NCBI RefSeq assembly: GCF_001039355.2
Contig: NW_019775869.1
Coordinates: forward strand, 693,268-753,267
DNA length: 60,000 bases
Direction of reading: 5' to 3'
DNA from: Lingula anatina
Taxonomy: Eukaryota; Brachiopoda; Lingulata; Lingulida; Lingulidae
Shown: piece after piece, positions 1-45,557 of the stretch
How positions within the stretch are numbered: position 1 is the stretch's first letter
How the letters are laid out: the number at the start of each line of letters is the position of its first letter
Notes under the pieces: generated by a model
Seen by the model: the letters and a program-made list of their open reading frames with translations, nothing else
Databases searched by the model: none
Told to the model about the DNA's origin: nothing
Program-made: the position numbers and the translations under genes

Positions 1-151
1 CAACCCTGCCGAGTGCTCCACCTGGCGGGGACCTGAGAACCTGGAGGTGGAAACCATGGTGTGGGATCTGCCCATCAAGGTGTTCCCCACCAATCCACTG
101 CATGCCTCTAATGTATCACTACTCAAGACTTCCTCCATGGTGGAAATGTAA
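1..151 (+). CDS. 3' end of an unrecognised gene (last exon, partial)
   Basis: An open frame runs from base 2 to a TAA at 149-151 and gives 49 residues, starting NPAECSTWRGPENLEVE and ending LLKTSSMVEM. Codon use is GC-richer than the surrounding DNA and resembles the other exons here, and the AT-rich non-coding sequence begins straight after the stop, so I take this as the final exon of a gene that starts outside the window. It is hydrophilic, with no membrane segment. I do not recognise the family. Its 3' end converges on the KGD4 gene. Confidence 0.55.
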   Translation, partial: NPAECSTWRGPENLEVETMVWDLPIKVFPTNPLHASNVSLLKTSSMVEM

Positions 152-1674
152 TGATCACTGAACAAATGGATTTTATAGGAGATTACTATCTCAGAATGCC
201 ATTGGAAACTTCACACAGATGGACTTGATATCAAGTTATTTTATCTATAATCTGGGTCAACAAGGAGATGTGCAATATGTCTTAAATAATGTTGGTAGGA
301 AAAAATTGGCAGACTTTAGGTTCCTTTCTTTCAAAGAACCAACTAAGATTGCAGACAATTCAGATTTTTACTTTTTCTAAGCATTAAAAATTTCTTACAG
401 GGATCGTAAAAAGTGAACTTTTTGTCTCCTCTTAATGTGTTCACATATGACCCTGACCAAGTCACCATGATGGAACTGTTCATGGATTGTCAGTGGTAAT
501 TAGAGTGTTGCATGTCACAACTAGAATAGTACGTTTGCCAGGTCAGTGGTAAGATGCGGGACCGGGTAGATTCAGGTCTTAATTGTAATGTCAGTTCAAC
601 AGTTCTATTGAGGACATCAGGATAGTAACCAACACCTTTATATAAATTACAAATGGGTTTTCTGAGTGGTAGGAGTGGCTCGGGTTCATCGTCTGGATTC
701 AGTTACAGTTCAGGTTGTGTTAGGTGTGACGTTGCTAATTCTGCTGGGAGCAATGGTGCTAATTGTGTCAGTTATGGTGCAACAAATTCCTGCCAAAATT
801 GGGTATGAAAATATATAATTAAGGGCCATGAAATAAAGTAATGTCCAACAGAAGCAAACTTGGTAGGAGCATTACTATGTAGATTATTTATCCAGTTGTT
901 TTTTTTTTTAGAAAAATAAATCGATTGAAATCTGCTACTACATTTACAATAGTCTTGTTAACGCTGTTGCGACTCCCACTCAGACTTCAGCTGGTCTACT
1001 AAGCATGCAAATGGAACTATTCTCAGTCTTGCTAATCTGAAGAGTCATTTGATCTTATTACATTTCACTCTAAAAATGAAGACACTGTTATAATGTTTCA
1101 AACAATTTTCAGCATTTTTCCTCTTGGTGGCATTCTCAGAAAAGATTTAATTTAAAAAAGGATTTTTTAGGACAGAAGAAAGTACACATTCATCCTTGGT
1201 AGATTGTTTAAAGGGTTTCCAATTCTTCCAGTAAGCACGGTGTGTCAATTTACATACTTCAGTATCCAATTCAATTCAACAAAATTAAACAAATGACGCA
1301 TTTATTACAATATAACAAACATTAATACTGTACTTTAGTTAACATCTTATATCCCTGTGTATGAAAACGATAAACAATCTTTTTAAAAACCTAAAAATTG
1401 ATGTTATCTAAAGCAATGCTTTTACCAGTTCCCTCAAAATGAAAATAATTTTGACCAAACTGTTGTGCAAAAAGGAAACAGTAAGGTCCTTTAATTGTGT
1501 GCAAATAATATCACTTTTCAAACAGTGTGTATAGAAATTAAAAACAATCTGTTTTCTGTTATGTGTTCTTGACCAGCATGTCAATATTATTTTTTCAGGC
1601 ACCATCAAAAGTCAAGTCGGTGAGGCTGAATGTTTTCACAAAAGTTGGCGCAGTTTTTTAAGTGATGGGAGTAT
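152..1674. other. Convergent intergenic region
   Basis: This 1.5 kb AT-rich stretch lies between two converging 3' ends and shows no coding exon. A 15-base motif TGTGTTAGGTGTGAC at 716-730 matches a motif that recurs in other introns and spacers of this window. A TTTATT at 1301-1306 is the reverse complement of AATAAA and is a good candidate for the KGD4 polyadenylation signal, about 370 bases past its stop. Confidence 0.6.
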
Positions 1675-1692
1675 TTACTCAGGACCTCCTCT
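1675..1692 (-). CDS. KGD4: KGD4 terminal micro-exon (18 nt)
   Basis: The reverse strand reads a pyrimidine-rich acceptor ending TTTCAG, then six codons RGGPE-stop. It joins in phase 0 to the GTATGT donor just below 3202. The intron is about 1.5 kb. The encoded pentapeptide is the invariant C-terminus of the KGD4/MRPS36 family, which is why I accept so short an exon. Confidence 0.9.
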   Translation of the reverse strand, partial: RGGPE

Positions 1693-4240
1693 CTGAAATA
1701 AAGCAAGAACATATATTACTGTAAAAACTCTCTACTTTGTGCATTTTTCAATAGGAAGATGTTAGTAAAATTGCCCTAAGTATTCTAATCTCTAAAATGT
1801 CTCCACCACCTATATACAGTAACTGCTCAAGAATACAATCTTGATAGCAGGCATGCTTCACAACACAGTATTAAACCAGATATTGCTTTTCTTGGAAAAA
1901 ATGACTTTCCTTTGTTAAGTCTTAAATATCCTGCAAAAACAAATATTAATATTTATATTGTCATTATATATTATAGGTTAATAGTAAATAGTTTTTCACC
2001 ATTTTCACAAGTCTACAAAGAGTACACTTAAACCTATACACATCCCCCTTCAGTGAGTATAGAGTGAATAGTTAAAATTGGTGACCTTTGCCAGCACACC
2101 CCTGGGGGTGAAGATCATCACTTGAAGTTGTATTAGTTTTTTTTCCCAAAAGCATGCAGAGGGCATTTCCCCCAGTGTAAAGTTTGCAGACTTGTGAAAG
2201 TGATGACAAAAATGGATGACCCCTGAAAACATCAACAACAGATGGTACCAGAAGAGACAGGATTGTGCCAAAAGAAATGTGTAGTGTTGTAAGATGTGAA
2301 GCTGAGAGGTCATTTAGCTGGAGGTGAATGGGAGTGAAGAATAGATGATTATATGTCCACCTGACATGAAATTCCACACATATGAGCTCTGCCCTACTTA
2401 ACCTGACATTTTCTTGCTATTCCACTTTTTTTAATCCCAAAAGCATAGAAAGAAAAAATATACAAATGTGCAATAAATGTGATGCATTCATTGGACAAAT
2501 AAAACATTTCAATGGTGAAAAGTAAGCTTTTCACTGATAAGATCTTCCCAAGAAGATGAAAAAAGAATTTAAGTGAGCCGATCACAAAGCTTACAGGTAA
2601 TTAAGACTAAGTTAAGTTACTAATAATTGACCATATTAGGCAATACTCAGTTGTAAATCGCTTCTGATGGGTAGATACGATCCAACCTGACCAGTTCCTC
2701 AAGGTTTATTTATTGCCAGCCTGAGGTAATTGAATGCCAGCCCTCCTTTGCTTGTGAGATAAGAGGCTGTCAGAGTGTCATCTTTGTCATGGCATTTGTC
2801 ACTGATAAGTGCCTACACTGGTGAAATAGGTGTATTATTGCCTGCAAATTAAGCATGATTTTGCACCTTAGTATTGTTACATGTTTCCATATCATGTACC
2901 TATTATTTCTGCAAGTATTTTCTGCCCAAAATACAGAAAGAAAAATATTATCTCATTATGTTGTTGGAAAAACTGCTTTTTTCTCTGAGCCCACATCTTC
3001 ACTCCTGTTTACCTCCAGCTAAAAATGACCACTCAGCTTCATGTATTATACCACTTGATGTCACATGATACCAAACTTGTGGCACAATCATCTCCTCTGG
3101 TACCCTCTATTATCAAAAGATTATCCCTATCACACAAGTGAATTCCATATAATATTCACTTGATACCCCAGACATTTGAAGTATACTGCAGCAAAACATA
3201 CTGTTATATATTCCATTTCTTCTATATCAATGGGTTTCCTGTGGTATTTAGGTAGCAGTTCTGAGGGGTCTACTCCAGATCCACGGGGTATGTAGCCTAT
3301 GGGAGGGGAAGATTTCTCTGGTTCCTGTGAAATTGCTGGCTCAGGTGTTGTTTGAAGTGTTTTACTAGAACTTGGAGGAAATAATAGTTTCATGCCTGAA
3401 AAACAAAGCAAAATAGAAGCAATTATCAAAACAAAAGCATAAAGATAGTTAAGACGTATGTGTATGGCTAGTCTTGAAAAATATATACAAAAGGACACTG
3501 TGTTAATTTCAACACTCATGAGGAAAATATGCAATGCCTGTACAATCTTTCCACAGCACAAAAAAGATGTAATAAGGAATGTAATGCATTGACAAAACTA
3601 CAAATAATGTAGACGTCAAACTTGATTCCCCCCACATTATAGGTAGGCACTTAATTCCAAATATCATTAAAATATTCACTTACCTATACCTTTTGGGTCT
3701 TTAATGTTAAACTGGGGAAATTTGATGAGGGGTATATGCTGTTTGACAGCCTGAAATATACATATTACAACACATAATTTCACAATATTTCAAAGAGAAA
3801 GATGTATATTTTATATATAGTACTGTAGTGTAAGGTATTTATCTCATGGTTCGGGAAACGGTCTTTAAACATTGAATAAAAACATGGGCTTGCTTTGAAG
3901 GGGCATTTTTTCAACTTTGAAATAAGTGGTGTTGAGCTTTTCACTGATGGTTTGATGGATTTGGAGCTAATACCTAGGGTTAATATATCACTTTATATCA
4001 CAAGGTAGCGTTCACTAGATAATCTAGTAGATTCATTGACATGTCAAGGTGACAGGATCCGGGAAATGACTACCCGTCTCTTAAACATTTTCGGGGGGCA
4101 TATTTAGATATTCTTGTAAAATATCACAAACGTTGATATGGATCGCATCCTTGCATTTTAAAGTCAACAAGAAACGTGCTTACTTCACAGACGCTAGAAA
4201 TGATTCAACGTACCTGAAACCCTCTTCCAGCGGCTGCCAT
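1675..4240 (-). CDS. KGD4: KGD4/MRPS36: alpha-ketoglutarate dehydrogenase subunit 4 (complete, 4 exons)
   Basis: Small mitochondrial adaptor that attaches the E3 subunit (dihydrolipoamide dehydrogenase) to the 2-oxoglutarate dehydrogenase core; it was formerly annotated as a mitoribosomal protein. Coding exons in transcript order are complement 4214-4240, 3684-3750, 3202-3395 and 1675-1692. All junctions are GT-AG and phases agree (27+67+194+18 nt), giving about 101 residues against 103 in human. The start is MAAAGRGFQ, then AVKQHIPLIKFPQFN. The family signature ELLPKYHRKP...EEMEYIT ends exon 3, and the tiny last exon adds RGGPE and the stop, matching the conserved family C-terminus. Without the 18-nt exon the frame reads on into intron with an unrelated tail, so that exon is essential to the model. 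Divergent from the convertase gene, with 494 bp between start codons. Confidence 0.95.
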
Positions 4241-4734
4241 AGTATGTGTGTTTTCAAACCTCCTTCACTGAAGAGCTCCAGCAAGCGATGAAAGGCAAAC
4301 TCGGCACAGAAGGATTACGGAGTGCAAACATAGGGATATTTAAAGCACAGACCCCGATTGATCGAGTCACAGTGGCAAGAAAAGCAGATAAAGGAATGGA
4401 CAGGTTGTTTTTATGGCATATTACGTTTCATGGTCAAAGGTCAGTTCTACTGAGTTAATCGACCTTTCCCCGCTTGACTGCCTCAAAAACTGGGATAGGG
4501 TCCTTTCCCGTACTACGCGCATTCGGGTAAAGCGGACTCGTACACGGAAAATGGGGGACACATTTAGGTAGTATTCTGCGTTTGTTTCGGTTTTCAATGT
4601 TCTTACTGTGATAATACAACCTTGGGAAAGTCTTTCAAGCATCTTAAACGACACCTACAGGTAACCAGCGCCGTCCGGTCACAGAGTATTACAGTACGTT
4701 GATAATCACTACAGCTGTTTCAGACACAGTTGAA
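4241..4734. promoter_or_regulatory. Shared divergent promoter interval, KGD4 / proprotein convertase
   Basis: The 494 bp between the KGD4 start (4240, - strand) and the convertase start (4735, + strand) must hold both core promoters and both 5' UTRs. It is more GC-rich and CpG-containing than the flanking introns (several CG dinucleotides at 4500-4680) and shows no obvious TATA box close to either start. Small open frames here lack family resemblance and I do not call them genes. Confidence 0.6.
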
Positions 4735-34508
<29,774 letters not shown>

Positions 34509-37274
34509 TATGGTTTTTAGTTATAAAATATCATCATCAGATTTTGCAGGGTAAATAAGACTTTCACTTGAAATGTATATTTTAATGAGTAATTTTACTA
34601 ATAGGATGGGTTTGTCATTATGTGTACTTGATATGTCTCAAATGGACAAGGGATTTGTTCTTTGTTATTCACTTGTCCATTCCAGCATACAAATGTACTT
34701 GCATACAAGATTGATACATGTAGCATGGGGTTCACTGTACTCTAATGCCACAAGGGTTTTAAATAACAAGGAAGGAAATCAGGTCACAAACTGATGAAGA
34801 TACTTAAACAAGTGAGGTTATCAGATCAAAACTGATGTATGTATTGCATTTGCATCTACATTTGAGGTGACAAAAGAGTGACTGCAAATTATTATATCAC
34901 ACCATCTTTATAGAATATGTATATGTTGATTAAGAATAGCTGTTCTTGTTTATAATGCTGAACTAGTTGTCCAGATTATGGTGTGAATAACTGCTGTTGA
35001 TTAAAACAGTATAAAAATGTCAAAATTTACATAATTGATGACCACAGTTTAATTTTAGAAAAATTGAAAGTCTAAATGTTTTCTTGTATTCAGCATAATG
35101 TCATAAATTTGTTATATACCTAATCAGTAGTCATGATTGTAAAAATGTTAAATGTGCAACATGTTTTGACCATGTATTAACTAAACACAATTTAATTCAC
35201 ATTGTAATTTTATCTTTTTTTATTCTATTTAAATAGTCAGATATATTCAAATTATAGATAGATACATTGCATATGTAATAGATGCATTAATATTGTACAT
35301 TGTACAAAGATACATGTAAATGTTTATAAGAACAGTCATTATAGCGATCTCATTTCTGAGGCCAAATGTGTGAAATATTAAAGATCCAGTGGCACACTAC
35401 AATGTGAGGTCAGAATGGAAGCTGCTGTGGCCTGCAGCAGAAGAACAAAGACATATTTCATATTTTCAGCACAAACGCATTTAGAGTAGAGTAGGTAGGG
35501 AGTGCTGTAATAGATGGTTGTGTAATTACCATAACAAGTAGTGCATATTAGAGCCTATGAACTCCACAGGTAACATATTTTACTTATTTCTTCACAAGTT
35601 GATGCACTAGTGTGAATTAAAAAACAGTATTGAGTCACAATTGTTGTCATGTGCCATTTGATAAAGTAGTGTGCAATTAATTGATGTCAATACAAAGCTT
35701 GTATAGCACTGTGATACTGGGTTCTAGTAGTTAATATTGCCCACCAACTATGCCTTTCTAGTTCTATTTATTGCTTGCATCAACAACCCCTGAAATCATG
35801 TAGGTCATAAGCTACATTTGGTAGGGAAGGCATACCATTGGATTGTATAAAATTGTTTTTACACTAATTACAACAATTAAATTACACTACATGCAATTCC
35901 ATTGATCATTATGCTGTTGATAAGTTCTTTCAATTGATGTCATTATCTTAAACCAGTGTCAGTCAGTGTTGCCTTTTAAAAAGTGATAAATGTATATTAA
36001 GATAGTTTTCATCTATGCAATAATGGTGACAAATCATTTAAGTACAAATGGAGAGTGTGTTTAAAACAACCTCAGTGATGGTAATTTAGATTTCTTGGTG
36101 TCATATTTAAAAAGGTCGTGATTTATGTTTTAGTTGTTCTTTTAAGTTTGCTTTTAAATAATGCCCATTATAAACGTGTGTTAGTTCTTCATATCAACTT
36201 GGGAGTTGTTTATTATTTATATTAGATTTGAGATATAGTGAAGTAAGTAGAAGGCCCATGGTCACTTTATTGCAATTAGGCCAATTGTTGTATTTATAAA
36301 TGCCCTGCAAGATAATAGATTATAACAGTCAAAGGGGGGCAATAGAGAGATGTAATACCTCCTATTTTTTCAATTATTCAGCGAAACATTCAGTATTGAT
36401 GACTAATCTAAGCAATACAAAGTAAGTCTACAGAGGAGTAGATTGTTATACGTTTATTTAGTGTGATCAGAAAGAATTTCAAATCAAGAACAATATGCTT
36501 TGTATACAGAAGAAATGGTGACACTTGCTTTGTATAAAAGAAAAAATAAATCTTTCTTTAAAAGTTTATTTTGCTCAATTTGATTTCAAGATACATGTAT
36601 ACTGTTAGCAGATGATTCCAAGAAAAATTCTTTTCAGTACAGATTTTAAATGGGGTTAAATGAAAACAATTTTAAGTCTGCATTAAAGATAGTGTTTTTT
36701 CTTAAACCATTGCACTGTATTACAGTAAAGTGATGAGTTTCTTTGAAAGAGATTTTACTTTTACTGACAACTTTCTTTGTGCAATACACAGCATTTCAGT
36801 TGGCACAAAATTATGACATATTTCAATAAATAAACATTACTCTGGTTTTGTGGAATATCAAGTTTGGCGAGCAATGTGTTGAGATAATCAGATCAAAACT
36901 CGTCCTTGCAGTATTTTTGATGAGAACTTTGCATACAACACAAAACACAAGACAAAATCCTTAACAATACATAATCACAATAAAATAAAACTGAACAATA
37001 GACTTGAAGATTAAGATGACAAAGGACTGTAAATTGTGTATGATAAAATAAATACAATATCAACAATCCACATTGCTAAATCTTATTGCTACTGCACAAT
37101 TGACAGCAATAATCTTCACCTTACTGACCAAATGCTGAAGTGGCATCTCTCCCGTTAACTTTATTTGGTGTTTATTTTAAAACTGGAACTCTACTTTGGT
37201 GAAAAATATCAACATACATGGAATGGAAACAGCCCATACTGATAGATCAAATTATAAATCTGTGCACAGCATTG
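34509..37274. other. Convertase 3' UTR and convergent intergenic region
   Basis: 2.8 kb of AT-rich non-coding DNA between converging genes. Candidate + strand polyadenylation signals occur near 36540 (AAAAAATAAATC) and 36825 (CAATAAATAAAC). TTTATT near 37160-37175 would serve IDH3A on the other strand. I see no convincing exon, RNA gene or transposon protein. Confidence 0.5.
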
Positions 37275-41596
<4,322 letters not shown>

Positions 41597-41797
41597 TTTG
41601 TGACGTCACTAGCATGTATCAAGGAATCCCCAACACGAGTTTCAGAGGGCTTTTCCCATCACGTGACCTGTGACCTTTACCTATTTATTTAGTGCTTGGT
41701 CCCTGTGGTTGCGTTATTGAATATCGTGATGAACCGATAAATATAAGAAGCATCCCTTGAAAATGTTTAGCAGAATGTGCGTCTATCAGCCTCCGCA
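41597..41797. promoter_or_regulatory. Divergent promoter interval, IDH3A / integrase-like gene
   Basis: About 200 bp separate the IDH3A start codon from the first candidate ATG of the integrase-like gene. The interval contains a CG-containing stretch with CACGTGAC (an E-box-like CACGTG at about 41661), but no clear TATA box. The true upstream limit of the integrase-like gene is uncertain. Confidence 0.45.
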
Positions 41798-42005
41798 ATG
41801 CCAGGGCCGGACGAGCTGAAGGATCCTTGCAAATCCCCCTCTGGGACGAGGAAGGTTCAGAGAATTTATCCAGCAAAGAAGAAATTATTTCAAAATTGAA
41901 AATATAATTTTGTAGAATATAAGTTAATCACAAATTACTGGTAAAGATATCTGAGTGCTAATCTAAACTTTATCAAGCCCAGTCAGTTATATATTTCACT
42001 TTCAG

Positions 42006-44000
42006 GGCAGAAGAGTGAGTGCCATTGATGATGAAGCATACCACATCATGGTTGAAATTTTAAGTGGAAAAAAGAGTAGGAGTGACTTTAAGCAAAGATC
42101 TAAGACCACGAATACATCAAAGTCCCGTGCAGCCCTTCGGCGTGTCGACACAGGAAAATATTCTATAAAGTTTCTAGATGGTGAACCACAAATATTTTAT
42201 GAAAACAAGATTGTGCCCAAAAAATCGAGGATTCCTCATGTTGTTAAACCGGCACAAAAGCAAACTAAAGGTGTAAGAAGGAAAAAAATACAAGCGCATA
42301 ATCATGTGAAGAAAGCAATAGATGAGATAGACAGACCAATCACACAAAACATACAAGAACAAATTTCCCAGTCACATTCTATTTCCAATAACATTCCAGA
42401 ACGTACACCTCTAGTAGTAAAATCCCCACAAAAAATCAACCAAATTGACTTGATCTCCATGGAGGGCTTAGAGATCAATGGATATAGATATGTTCTAGAG
42501 ATCATTGATGTATTCAGCAGATTCGTGAAGAGAGCTCCTCTAAAAGAAAAATCAGCTCAAGCAGTGGCAATGGAACTGTATAAGTACTACTCTTGTGTCG
42601 GCCCTCCAGATATCCTGTATGCTGATTTTGGAGGAGACTTTAAAGTAGCCATTCAGCTTCTTATGAAAAAAATGAGAGTAAAAATTGTGTATGGAAAACC
42701 CTGCCATCCCCAGTCCCAAGGAAAGGTGAGTGTGGACGAGACACCTAAGACCAGTATTCCAAAGTCAACTTTATATACTCGCCTGTCCCATTTTAGGAAG
42801 CAAAGATACACTCTTTCAAAAACGTGTACTGTAAGAGCGCATTCAGAACAGTGGACTAACAGATCCGTGGATCAAATATGACCAACCCACACTTAGATGC
42901 TTGTTGTGTAATCCACGCAGGGAATATATTTAGTGTCTAATTTTGAATTAAGCAGCAAGCTTTTGAGTGGGTCACCATATTTGATTTGTGCATCTGTTAG
43001 TCTGATGTTTTGAATTGGCTCTTAGACTTTCTGTGAACTGTGCTCCTGGCACATTCCCATCAAAACTTTTGACATGTCTTTGATCCCATACACATGAAAA
43101 TATAATACATATTTGTATCATGTGCTATTCCATTATTATCACATATCAGTAAAAAATTCATCATTATATCTTCATCAGGTGGAACAGAGCCATAAGGCAT
43201 TTCAGCACATGGTAAGAAGACATTTGGAGGAACAGGGACTGGATTTCCAGTGGACAGAACAACTTCCCACTTATGATTATCTTCAAAACAATATGCCTCA
43301 CAAATCTATAGGTACAAAAAATCAGTCTTAAAAATCTATAGGTACAAAACATTGATCTTTAAAATCTATAGTTTGAAAAAGTCATTGCTAAAAATCTATG
43401 AAGTTATAGGTACATAAAGTCAAGTCTTGCAATTTTGAAAAAAAAAAAAAAGAATAAATAACATGTTAAATGCACTCCATTCTCATCCCTAGATAGATAG
43501 ATAAATTAGGATGAGTGAACAGCATTAAGCCAAGGCATAGATATTTAAAAAGGTACAATGCATAAAAATCTACACACCTTTATATTGCAGCTGTGATGAC
43601 ACCATTTAAGAAATTTTTTGGACGGCAGTGCAACTTTGCGGAATGTACCTTTACAAGTCACAGTTTTGATGATTCTGTTGAGGTATTTATAGGTCAACAT
43701 GCATTAAAAGAGCATTTTAATTTACATTACGTTAATATTTGTTTATTGGAGTTCATAATGAAAACAGACATACATCATTACTTTATCTTAAAAGATTGAA
43801 TTCCCACACGCTTAGTTAATACACAGAGTTTTGACATGAAGTGTTCAAGTGTAATTCAACAATGGCTGTAATAATTTCAGGAAGTGATGATCCAAGTTGA
43901 AACAAAACAGGACTTTATTAAAGAGAGAATGGAAGTACTGGATGCAGTTCAGGAAAAAGCTAATGCAGCAAATTTGGCAACAGATAAATTAAGCAAATAG
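42006..44000 (+). CDS. Ginger/KRBA2-like integrase-core protein gene with introns (possibly host-captured)
   Basis: Exons 42006-42725, 43179-43311, 43591-43682 and 43881-44000 join in phase with GT-AG introns and encode about 355 residues to the TAG at 43998. A first exon with ATG at 41798 and a GTTCAG donor at 41855 would fit in phase but is weak. The protein resembles retroviral-type integrase cores of Ginger transposons and KRBA2-like genes: QIDLISM carries the first Asp, LYADFGGDF the second Asp, and GKVEQSHKAFQ the Glu, so the DDE triad is present. An intron falls just before that Glu. PHKSIAVMTPFKKFFGRQC follows, as in integrase C-terminal parts. The usual N-terminal HHCC zinc motif is not recognisable; a basic region lies there instead. 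The tail looks coiled-coil-like (ERMEVLDAVQEKANAANLA). Captured gene or an old transposon copy; I favour the former moderately. Confidence 0.78.
42832..43024. mobile_element. Foldback element inside the integrase-like gene intron
   Basis: Arms of about 75-80 bp. The left arm reads TAAGAGCGCATTCAGAACA, then GACTAACAGATC and ATCAAATATG; the right arm carries the complements (CATATTTGATTTG, ATCTGTTAGTC, GGCTCTTA). It is related to the element at 59670-59957, which shares GACTAACAGATC and CAGAACA phrases. No coding capacity. Confidence 0.8.
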
Positions 44001-45064
44001 TTGTAAAATAGCATTCACTTTGAAGAAGTTGAAACTTTCTTACAATTTCAAAAGTTCCACAAGTGCATTGTATTACATCTTTCATAAAAATTACAACAAT
44101 GAATTGTTTTTAGATAAGCAGCAATGAGATCAATCTGATATATTGTGGGAACCAAAATATGGGAGCAGAGCTGGACTCTCTATCAAGTATGTTGATCTAC
44201 TGAAGACTGACACTGTAATTTCTAGAGCTTCCACTCGCCGTGGATGGAGAAAGAGGAGTAGCAGGATATACCCCTTCAACTTCACATGGGACACATAAAC
44301 ATACATGTACTTAGCAACTGGCATGACATTTTTCATTGTTGAACGTTTTATGTTTATAGAAATATGATCAGCCAAACACTATCAATAAAGACAATTGAAA
44401 TGGCTTATGATATTAGAGTGTTCATATGTCCTTTAAATTGCAAGTTTAAAGAACTTATTTCAAGTAATATTTTCAGTTATGCCAGGAAAAATAGATAAGT
44501 TGGTGAACAAGTTTCATGGTTTATTTTAAACATGATTTTTCACCTTATCAGCTGAATTTTAGTTTTTATTTTTTCAAGGTGAGGGGTGGGCTAACAATTC
44601 ACACTGTGGGCAATTTTAGAGCATAAAAAAACGCATGATTAAGGCTTTTCCAGTAGTCCGTTGTAAATTTCTCACAAAAACCAAACCAACAACCAATACC
44701 TTTTTGAAAGAGAAAATAATCAAATTTCCTTTAAATCAAGGAGTTATAACAGAAAACTCCTTGTTTAAATCAAGGTCTGTTGTGCTCTGTATTGTTGAAA
44801 ATGTACGTAACATAACGCTATATGAAACAATATCCAGAATAGAAGTATCTGAATGGTGTATATTTCTTACGATTTTTCTTTTCACCTTTTAATTTGCATA
44901 AATATTTTAAAATTTTACATCGGCCACAAGGGGTCTCGCTTAACGTAAGGCCTGTCTTGGCTCGTGGAGATCTCCTCGGACTGCATCATTGGAGGTAGAA
45001 AAATGTCGCTGTAGTTGACGAAGCTGAACTTGCAGGTCTAAAATCATCTTTACAGTATCTGAGA
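44001..45064. other. Intergenic region between the integrase-like gene and TMEM120
   Basis: AT-rich sequence holding the 3' flank of the integrase-like gene and the promoter and 5' UTR of TMEM120. A CG-richer stretch (44920-45010) just upstream of the TMEM120 start is the likely promoter. I see no further exon. Confidence 0.5.
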
Positions 45065-45507
45065 ATGAGTAGTTTACAGAGTGTTATTGCCGAATGGGAA
45101 GAACTGGAAACTGAGTTTAAAGAGTTGGAGGTAAAATAAATTTCTTTATAGTTGTAAATGAAACAGCAAGTTTCACCTGCTGAGTAAAACGTTCATTTAC
45201 TATGATTTAGTCTTGTTGTGACTCACCTGGGGTTGAGTGCAGTTACTTTTACCTTTTTTTTTTTGTTAATTAAATATTTACCTACCATGTTCGTTAAATT
45301 ATGATATATATATATTTATAGCATTTAGTTATTCCTGTTTTCAAACGGACTTTGGGGACAAAATAATCAAACTTCTATGTTAGCTGTATGCAGTATTGCA
45401 TCATGATGTTATTCACGTAAAACTGTGTGGCTTGACACGAACAAAGACTTGAACATCATTTGAATTTCTGACTGATTTTATGACCCACCGTACCCATATA
45501 GAATAAC

Positions 45508-45557
<50 letters not shown>

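Noticed and set aside
4246-4654. Small frames on both strands upstream of KGD4 and the convertase
   Set aside because: They fall in the shared promoter, have no recognisable domain, and exist on opposite strands over the same bases.
42006-44000. Active retrovirus or LTR retrotransposon
   Set aside because: No reverse transcriptase, protease, gag or long terminal repeats are visible; only an integrase-type core with spliceosomal introns is present.
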